Source: Mesorhizobium sp. M1E.F.Ca.ET.045.02.1.1
Lineage (GTDB): Bacteria; Pseudomonadota; Alphaproteobacteria; Rhizobiales; Rhizobiaceae
Reading direction: 5' to 3'
NCBI RefSeq assembly: GCF_003952485.1
Contig: NZ_CP034447.1
Coordinates: 1,240,001-1,304,000 of the forward strand
DNA length: 64,000 nt
Part shown: piece by piece, positions 58,920 through 64,000 of the stretch
Numbering within the stretch: position 1 is the first letter of the stretch
Layout: each line of letters opens with the position of its first letter
The notes under the pieces: model-generated
The model's database searches: none
Told to the model about the DNA's origin: nothing
The model's input: only the letters and a program-made list of their open reading frames with translations
Translations under genes and position numbers: made by a program

Positions 58920-59087
58920 TCAGTCTTCGCCGGACAATTCGTCGTAGACCGAGCGTGGCACCGGTTCGCGTGCCCGCTCGCTCAGCTTGATTCCGAATTC
59001 GGCCCGGAGTCGCGCCGCTGTCTCCAGTGGTGTCTCGTGGTCTTGTCGGCGCTTTAGAGCTTTCTCGTCGTTGACGATGACAGGCAT
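58920..59087 (-). CDS. Small protein, possible antitoxin remnant
   Basis: A 55-residue frame starting MPVIVNDEKALKRRQDHETP and ending VYDELSGED. The charged middle and the ending YDELSG are reminiscent of the C-terminal part of some VapB-like antitoxins, but no family is certain. AGAAGCGG precedes the ATG. No toxin gene is adjacent, and the flanking gap consists of repeats, so it could be a remnant. It is antisense to nothing and fills an otherwise empty gap. Confidence 0.45.
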   Translation of the reverse strand: MPVIVNDEKALKRRQDHETPLETAARLRAEFGIKLSERAREPVPRSVYDELSGED

Positions 59088-59154
59088 CCGCTTCTCACAT
59101 CAGAATCCTGCAGGACACATCTCACCCCTATCACACACATGTCGATGTCGGCGC

Positions 59155-59335
59155 TGCCCCTCATTGCCCTGCCGGGCATTTCTCCCCGTAAAAAACGGGG
59201 AGAAAGTGGCTGACCGCAATGCCGCTGCTTCTCCTGCCACGTCGGCGTTTGGCAAAACCGTCGATGAAGGCGTCCTTCTCCCCGTCCTTCACGGGGAGAA
59301 GATGGCGGCAGCCAGATGAGGGGCGGCGCCAGCCG
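59155..59335. repeat. Intergenic palindromic elements upstream of trpS
   Basis: TTTCTCCCCGTAAAAAACGG with GGGAGAAAG (59168-59206) forms one hairpin; CTTCTCCCCGTCCTTCACGG with GGGAGAAG (59274-59303) forms another, in a frame with CTGCCGGGCAT and ATGAGGGGCGGCG. This is another variant of the paired intergenic repeats. Between 59088 and 59577 no gene is seen apart from these repeats and the palindrome at 59514. Confidence 0.7.
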
Positions 59336-59513
59336 TTCAAGCCGAGCGACAGGCACGACAAGCGCGATGCCCGGAACAATACGGAAGGGCAATCCGACCA
59401 AAGCGACAGCGCCGCCACGATCGCCCGCCCCTCTTGATCCCGCATTCGCCTTCGTCCATAAGCGCGCCGTCGCAAGACTTTCGCCGCGCGCGGTTTCCAG
59501 CCGCATGATTGGC

Positions 59514-59538
59514 TCCAAAAAGTCTGCAACTTTTTGGA
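59514..59538. promoter_or_regulatory. Palindrome TCCAAAAAGT-N5-ACTTTTTGGA before trpS
   Basis: Perfect 10-bp arms around CTGCA, 40 bp upstream of the trpS start and followed by ATCATGCTTAT. It can be a protein-binding site or an mRNA hairpin in the trpS leader. There is no T-run, so it is not a classical terminator. Confidence 0.5.
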
Positions 59539-59577
59539 ATCATGCTTATACGGCCCTCCACAAGCCCTGGGGAATTC

Positions 59578-60645
59578 ATGTCCGCCTTCAAGCCACTCGT
59601 CTTTTCGGGCGTCCAGCCGACCGGCAATCTGCATCTCGGCAACTATCTCGGCGCCATCAAGAAATTCGTCGCCCTCCAGGAACAGTCCGACTGCATCTAT
59701 TGCGTCGTCGACATGCATTCGCTGACGGCGCAGCTCGTCCATCAGGATCTCGGCGACCAGACCCGCTCGATCACCGCGGCGTTCCTCGCCTCCGGCATCG
59801 ACCCCAAGAAGCACATCGTCTTCAACCAGTCGCGGGTCATCCAGCACGCCGAGCTTGCCTGGATCTTCAACTGCGTGGCGCGCATCGGCTGGATGTACCG
59901 CATGACGCAGTTCAAGGACAAAGCCGGCAAGGACCGCGAGAACGCCTCGCTCGGCCTGCTCGCCTATCCGAGCCTGATGGCCGCCGATATCCTGCTCTAC
60001 CGCGCCACCCACGTGCCGGTGGGCGAGGACCAGAAGCAGCATCTCGAGCTCACCCGCGACATCGCGCAGAAGTTCAACAACGACTTCTCCGAGCGCATCG
60101 CGGCGCTTGGCGTCGGGGTCGAGATGCAGGTCGGCGAGGAGACGGTGAACGGCTATTTCCCGATCACCGAACCGGTAATCGGCGGTCCGGCGGCGCGCAT
60201 CATGAGCCTGCGCGACGGTTCCAAGAAGATGTCGAAGTCGGATCCGTCGGACCTGTCGCGCATCAACCTGACCGACGATGCCGACACCATCTCGAAGAAG
60301 ATCCGCAAGGCTAAGACCGATCCCGAGGCCTTGCCGAACGAGGTCGACGGGCTGGAAAGCCGGCCCGAAGCCGAAAACCTGGTCGGCATCTATGCCGGCC
60401 TCGCCGAAATCTCGAAGGCCGACGTACTGAAGGAATATGGCGGCCGGCAGTTCTCCGTGTTCAAGCCGGCGCTCGCCGACCTTGCGGTGGAGAAGCTCGC
60501 GCCGATCGCTTCCGAGATGCGCCGCATAGAGGGCGACCGCGCCTATGTCGATGCCGTGCTCCGGAACGGCGGCGAGCGGGCGCGGGCGATCGCCGAAGGC
60601 ACGATGAAGACGGTGCGCGACATCATCGGCCTGCTGCAGGACTGA
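59578..60645 (+). CDS. trpS: Tryptophanyl-tRNA synthetase
   Basis: A 355-residue class I synthetase that charges tRNA-Trp. The HIGH-like motif is in [13 protein letters not shown] and the KMSKS loop in [30 protein letters not shown] is also characteristic. The ATG at 59578 fits the family start [17 protein letters not shown]; the frame is open back to 59509 through the palindrome. It follows glnD-murJ as in other rhizobia. Confidence 0.96.
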   Translation: MSAFKPLVFSGVQPTGNLHLGNYLGAIKKFVALQEQSDCIYCVVDMHSLTAQLVHQDLGDQTRSITAAFLASGIDPKKHIVFNQSRVIQHAELAWIFNCVARIGWMYRMTQFKDKAGKDRENASLGLLAYPSLMAADILLYRATHVPVGEDQKQHLELTRDIAQKFNNDFSERIAALGVGVEMQVGEETVNGYFPITEPVIGGPAARIMSLRDGSKKMSKSDPSDLSRINLTDDADTISKKIRKAKTDPEALPNEVDGLESRPEAENLVGIYAGLAEISKADVLKEYGGRQFSVFKPALADLAVEKLAPIASEMRRIEGDRAYVDAVLRNGGERARAIAEGTMKTVRDIIGLLQD

Positions 60646-60746
60646 CCGGTCCTGCCTTACTGACTTCCATCGCCATGCCGGCTGGCGCTTGCCGCCGGTC
60701 CGTGGCGGTGGCAGATTGCGGCCGAATTGATACCGAGCAGACAGAC

Positions 60747-61238
60747 ATGGTTTCCAAACGCCTCAGCCGCGAAGCCGGCCATCGCCGCAAGTTCCTGGCG
60801 ATCATCGACGACACGCCGGAATGCGAGCGCGCCGTCGCCTACGCCTCGAAGCGGGCGCAGAGCACCAATGGCGTGCTGGTGCTGCTCTATGTGATCGAGC
60901 CGGATGATTTCCAGCACTGGCTGGGCGTCGAGAAGATCATGCGCGAGGAAGCCAACGCGACCGCGCGCGCGGCCCTCGACACCTACGCCAACAAGGTGCG
61001 CCAGAAGGTCGGCATCGAACCCGAACTGACGGTGCGCGAAGGCAAGCCGACAGAAGAGATCCACAAGCTGATCGAGGAAGACCAGGACATAGCCATCCTG
61101 GTGCTGGCGGCCGGTGCCGGCAAGGAAGGCCCGGGGCCGCTGGTGAGCGCCGTGGCCGGCCGGGGCGCCGCCTTCCCCATCCCGGTTACCGTGGTGCCGC
61201 AGAATCTGTCGGACGAGGAGATCGAGAGCCTGGCCTGA
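60747..61238 (+). CDS. Universal stress protein (UspA family)
   Basis: A 163-residue UspA-fold protein: FLAIIDDTPECERAVAYASK at the N-terminal beta strand, VLVLLYVIEP, and the C-terminal ILVLAAGAGKEGPGPLVSAV, which is a variant of the ATP-binding G-x2-G-x9-GS motif. The ATG at 60747 matches the family; upstream ATGs are weak. It lies 101 bp after trpS. Role in stress survival is inferred from the family. Confidence 0.9.
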   Translation: MVSKRLSREAGHRRKFLAIIDDTPECERAVAYASKRAQSTNGVLVLLYVIEPDDFQHWLGVEKIMREEANATARAALDTYANKVRQKVGIEPELTVREGKPTEEIHKLIEEDQDIAILVLAAGAGKEGPGPLVSAVAGRGAAFPIPVTVVPQNLSDEEIESLA

Positions 61239-61369
61239 GATGCGTTGTGGGGCCGGCCTGACCTGAATCTCAGCACATCTCATCGTGGGTGACAGAAGCC
61301 CACAAAACATCCCGCCAGCCAGCCGTTCGGGCGTCGCGTTTCGCTTGAATGTCCAGCCGATAGAGCCTA

Positions 61370-61386
61370 TTTAGAATTATTCCAAA
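61370..61386 (+). promoter_or_regulatory. Irr/ICE-like iron-control box before the NifU-like gene
   Basis: TTTAGAA-TTA-TTCCAAA is a near-perfect match to the rhizobial iron-control element TTTAGAA-N3-TTCTAAA bound by Irr, with one mismatch. It lies 31 bp upstream of the NifU-like start, a suitable place to repress or activate an iron-sulfur assembly gene under iron limitation. Confidence 0.65.
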
Positions 61387-61417
61387 CTATCGGCCCGGGA
61401 AGGGCCTGGAGATACCC

Positions 61418-61987
61418 ATGTTCATCCAGACCGAATCGACGCCGAACCCGGCGACGTTGAAGTTCCTGCCCGGCAAGGAAGTGCTGCGCGAAGGCACCGC
61501 CGATTTCCGCGACGCGGCAACGGCAGGCGAGGCCTCGCCACTGGCCGGCCGGCTGTTCGAGATCCCCGGCGTCACCGGCGTCTTCTTCGGCTACGATTTC
61601 ATCACCGTCACCAAGGACGGTCCCGACTGGCAGCACCTGAAGCCGGCGATCCTCGGCGCGATCATGGAGCATTTCATGTCAGGCGCGCCGGTCATGGCGT
61701 CGGCGGCTCCGGCGGCTGATGCCGGCCAGGGCGGGGAGTTCTACGACAAGGCCGACGAAGAGCTGGTGCGGACCATAAAGGAATTGCTCGACACGAGGGT
61801 GCGCCCGGCGGTCGCGCAGGACGGCGGCGACATCACCTTCCGCGGCTTCGAGAACGGCACCGTGTTCCTGCACATGAAGGGCGCCTGCGCCGGCTGCCCG
61901 TCGTCGACGGCGACGCTGAAGCACGGCATCCAGAACCTGCTTCGCCACTTCGTTCCGGAGGTGCAGCAGGTCGAGCAGGTCGCCTGA
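61418..61987 (+). CDS. NifU-like (NFU1-type) iron-sulfur scaffold protein
   Basis: A 189-residue protein. Residues 1-90 form the Nfu N-terminal domain (MFIQTESTPNPATLKFLPG); the C-terminal NifU domain has DTRVRPAVAQDGGDITFRGF and the cluster-binding GACAGCPSSTATLKHGI with a C-x2-C pair. It delivers [4Fe-4S] clusters to target enzymes. An Irr-type box sits upstream and a strong terminator downstream. It ends the conserved glnD-to-nifU gene run. Confidence 0.94.
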   Translation: MFIQTESTPNPATLKFLPGKEVLREGTADFRDAATAGEASPLAGRLFEIPGVTGVFFGYDFITVTKDGPDWQHLKPAILGAIMEHFMSGAPVMASAAPAADAGQGGEFYDKADEELVRTIKELLDTRVRPAVAQDGGDITFRGFENGTVFLHMKGACAGCPSSTATLKHGIQNLLRHFVPEVQQVEQVA

Positions 61988-62049
61988 CAATTCCGCTTCG
62001 CCGGCCCCGGCGGAGCGAATTCCCTCCTATCCAAGACCTAAAAACAAAA

Positions 62050-62079
62050 AACCGGGCCCCAACGGCCCGGTTTTCTGTT
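62050..62079 (+). terminator. Rho-independent terminator after the NifU-like gene
   Basis: ACCGGGCC-CCAAC-GGCCCGGT (62051-62071) forms an 8-bp G/C stem followed by TTTTCTG. A run of A precedes it, so it may also end transcripts from the opposite side. Confidence 0.9.
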
Positions 62080-62143
62080 CTTGGACGTCTTGTTGTTGCC
62101 TAGACGGTCCGCGCATGAATGCTTTTGTCCGCGGTCATCGTGA

Positions 62144-62761
62144 TCACAACACGATGACCTTGGCCCCGACCGAGGTGCGGTCGTAGAGATCGATAATGTC
62201 CTGGTTCATCAGGCGGATGCAGCCCGACGACATCGCCTTGCCGATCGAGAACCATTCCGGGCTGCCATGCAGGCGGTAGCCCATGTCGCCGCCCTTGTTG
62301 AACAGATACATGGCGCGCGCGCCGAGCGGGTTCTTCAGGCCCGGCTCCATGCCGCCGGCGAACTTGGCGAGCTCGGGCTGGCGCCTGATCATCTGCGAAG
62401 GCGGCGTCCAGGTCGGCCATTCGCGCTTCAGCGCGATATGGGCGGTGCCGTGCCATTCGAAGCCCTCGCGGCCGACGCCGATGCCATAGCGCATCGCCAT
62501 GCCGTCACCCTCGATGAAGTAGAGGAACTTGTTCTGGGTGTCGACGATGATGGTGCCCGGCTTCTCCGAGGAGTCGTAGCGCACTTCCTGCCGGTGAAAG
62601 CGCGCCGGCACCTTCTCGATCGGGACGCGCGGCAGCTGGTAGCCGGCGTCGGTCATCGCGCCATAGTTGTTGGTGAAGAGCTGCGAGCCGATCGTGCTGC
62701 AGCCGCTGACCGCGGCCGAAAGCGCAAGAGCAGCGAGGATTGCAAGTGACTTCAAGCGCAT
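62144..62761 (-). CDS. L,D-transpeptidase (YkuD/ErfK family) lipoprotein
   Basis: A 205-residue periplasmic enzyme with a lipobox (AAVSGC, in ILAALALSAAVSGCSTIG). The YkuD catalytic motif is YRLHGSPEWFSIGKAMSSGC with IRLMNQDI, containing the conserved His, Ser and nucleophilic Cys. It forms 3-3 cross-links in peptidoglycan or attaches outer-membrane proteins, as known for rhizobial homologues. The ATG at 62761 is chosen so that the signal peptide is N-terminal. Confidence 0.93.
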   Translation of the reverse strand: MRLKSLAILAALALSAAVSGCSTIGSQLFTNNYGAMTDAGYQLPRVPIEKVPARFHRQEVRYDSSEKPGTIIVDTQNKFLYFIEGDGMAMRYGIGVGREGFEWHGTAHIALKREWPTWTPPSQMIRRQPELAKFAGGMEPGLKNPLGARAMYLFNKGGDMGYRLHGSPEWFSIGKAMSSGCIRLMNQDIIDLYDRTSVGAKVIVL

Positions 62762-62986
62762 GAATAGGTCCGACGCCCTGCCCAAATATCAGCGGCACGA
62801 GTCGGCCGCCTTGTCGCCATCATTCATGCTGGCATTTCTTTTGCTTGCCAAGCGCGAGGTGCCTATATGCAAGGCTTTACCCGCCGGTAAGTGCCGAACT
62901 GCGGCATTTCGGCAACAGGGCTGACAGGATTGTGAAGCAAAATCAATGGGGCCGCTCAAGGCCCATCGGAGACCAAGGAGTGCGCC

Positions 62987-63376
62987 ATGAATGTCGGTGA
63001 TGCCGCCGAGCGTTCCGGACTGCCGGCCAAGACCATACGCTATTATGAGGAGATCGGCCTGATCCGGCCTGCCAGGGCCGAGAACGGCTACCGCGATTAT
63101 TCCGGCGACGACGTCCACCGGCTGGCTTTCCTGCGCCGGGCGCGCAACCTCGGCTTTTCAATCGACGATTGCAGGCAGCTCATGGCGCTCTATCAGGATC
63201 GCGACCGCGCCAGCCACGACGTGCGCGAAATCGCCGCCGCCCATGTGAAGGCAATCGAGGAAAAGGTGCGCGAGCTGCAGTCGATGCGCGCGACGCTGCA
63301 GAAGCTGATCCACGCCTGCCATGGTGACGAACGGCCGGAGTGTCCGATTTTGGATGATATGGCGGGAGCGGCCTGA
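62987..63376 (+). CDS. cueR: Copper-responsive MerR regulator CueR
   Basis: A 129-residue MerR protein. The HTH begins MNVGDAAERSGLPAKTIRYY, with LIRPARAENGYRDYS, and the C-terminal metal loop CHGDERPEC has cysteines 111 and 119, matching C112 and C120 of E. coli CueR, plus Ser at 76 typical of Cu(I) sensors. It activates the copper exporter promoter, here the matching site at 54292-54322 about 8.7 kb away rather than an adjacent copA. Confidence 0.92.
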   Translation: MNVGDAAERSGLPAKTIRYYEEIGLIRPARAENGYRDYSGDDVHRLAFLRRARNLGFSIDDCRQLMALYQDRDRASHDVREIAAAHVKAIEEKVRELQSMRATLQKLIHACHGDERPECPILDDMAGAA

Positions 63377-63462
63377 GGCGCCGTGGCCAGAACCTGGACA
63401 AGTGTCCCATCCCTGTCTTAGCTCTCTGGCCAGCAACAACTCAGCGGCAGGAGTGCTTCACC

Positions 63463-63762
63463 GTGAAGGGATACTGGCTCATCGTCGGCACCGAGATTTC
63501 GGATCAGGAAGCGCAAGCCGAATACGCCAGGCTGTGGAAGCCTATCGGCGAGAAGTATCAGGCGCGCAGCAATCCCACCAAAGAGCCACCCTTGCTGGTA
63601 GAGGCGCGCGATGCCGGCCGGGTGGTTGTCGTCGAATTCCCGTCACTGGAAATGGCCAAGGCCTGCTACGACGACCCGGCCTACGACGAAGCCCGGCGGT
63701 TTGCGCTGCGGGCGTCAAACCGTGTCCTTCTCATCTTCGAAGGAGACCTCGGGGGAGCCTGA
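63463..63762 (+). CDS. DUF1330 family protein
   Basis: A 99-residue ferredoxin-like-fold protein: MKGYWLIVGTEISDQEAQAE, VVVVEFPSLEMAKACYDDPA and ARRFALRASNRVLLIFEG match DUF1330. The start is GTG at 63463, preceded by GGAG at suitable distance. Function is unknown. It lies 86 bp after cueR on the same strand but need not be in its operon. Confidence 0.88.
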   Translation: MKGYWLIVGTEISDQEAQAEYARLWKPIGEKYQARSNPTKEPPLLVEARDAGRVVVVEFPSLEMAKACYDDPAYDEARRFALRASNRVLLIFEGDLGGA

Positions 63763-63847
63763 ATGAAGGGCTCTACAGTCGGGCACATACCCGTCTGACA
63801 ATACTCGCATTCATCCCTGTGACGGGACAGGACCAGTAAATTAAGTT

Positions 63848-64000
63848 CTAGCGCTCAGTCGTGATTGAGCCTGTGCCCATGGGCACGAAGAAGCAGGTCC
63901 ATCCGTATCTCTGATACGCCTCGAACTTCATATGTGGCGTGATCGTCCGGTAAAACGTCATCAAACGTTCGCAGATATGGTATCGGTCATCCGGCGCGGT
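63848..64000 (-). CDS. Partial protein of unknown function, C-terminal end
   Basis: Fifty residues and a stop codon of a frame that continues beyond the window: DDRYHICERLMTFYRTITPH, FEAYQRYGWTCFFVPMGTGS. No family was recognised. The frame is open throughout with ordinary codon use and ends before the convergent DUF1330 gene, so a real gene is plausible but unproven. Confidence 0.4.
   Translation of the reverse strand, partial: TAPDDRYHICERLMTFYRTITPHMKFEAYQRYGWTCFFVPMGTGSITTER

Noticed and set aside
59161..60042. Minus-strand frame opposite trpS
   Set aside because: It spans repeats and the trpS gene with no recognisable domain.

Overview
This 64 kb window is high-GC alphaproteobacterial chromosome. 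Its gene content, its dispersed palindromic intergenic repeats and its order of core genes (malic enzyme, mutS, glnD, murJ, trpS, a universal stress protein gene, a nifU-like gene) point to a Rhizobiales member, most likely Mesorhizobium or a close relative. The genus is inferred from gene order and repeat style, not from a marker gene. I see no rRNA, tRNA, CRISPR array, prophage or plasmid replication module. There is one insertion sequence.

Layout. (1) 1-4818, minus strand: a polyamine-type ABC transporter (binding protein, ATPase, two permeases) leading into an aminobutyraldehyde dehydrogenase gene cut by the window edge; this is the E. coli ydcSTUV-patD order. (2) 5025-8160: a methyltransferase divergent from a MerR regulator with a typical 19-bp-spacer MerR promoter, then LysR and DeoR regulators. 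(3) 8264-13550: a structured leader with a strong terminator hairpin, a choline-kinase-like phosphotransferase translationally coupled to a dimethylglycine-dehydrogenase-like FAD/GcvT enzyme, another methyltransferase and a second choline-kinase-like protein. The DeoR regulator is divergent from this block. (4) 13576-20677: DUF805 protein, DMT exporter, CodA-like deaminase, MsbA-type ABC exporter and ilvD. (5) 21427-22945: an IS4-family element with perfect 28-bp ends, inserted in an intergenic palindrome, with a frameshifted transposase. (6) 22972-39085: prfC and a mixed run of metabolic and regulatory genes, including a winged-helix/TPR regulator beside a DUF4242 protein, dut with a HAD phosphatase, a fourfold tandem palindrome at 35603-35819, a PfkB kinase and an orphan Xre/MbcA/ParS-like protein. 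(7) 39462-45944: porin, malic enzyme and mutS. (8) 45945-54259: accessory genes between mutS and glnD, including two TetR regulators with clear palindromic operators and a copper-export operon (copA plus DUF305). (9) 54448-62079: glnD, murJ, trpS, usp and a NifU-like gene with an Irr/ICE-like box. (10) 62144-64000: L,D-transpeptidase, cueR, DUF1330 and a partial gene.

Links between genes. The copA promoter at 54292-54322 has CueR-type geometry and a perfect 19-bp dyad, and the matching CueR (C-x7-C metal loop) is encoded about 8.7 kb away at 62987. The DUF1348-tetR pair is probably autoregulated through a perfect 20-bp palindrome inside its promoter. The least explained parts are the leader RNA and kinase/dehydrogenase block at 8.2-13.5 kb, and the orphan ParS-like protein followed by a widely spaced inverted repeat upstream of the porin.
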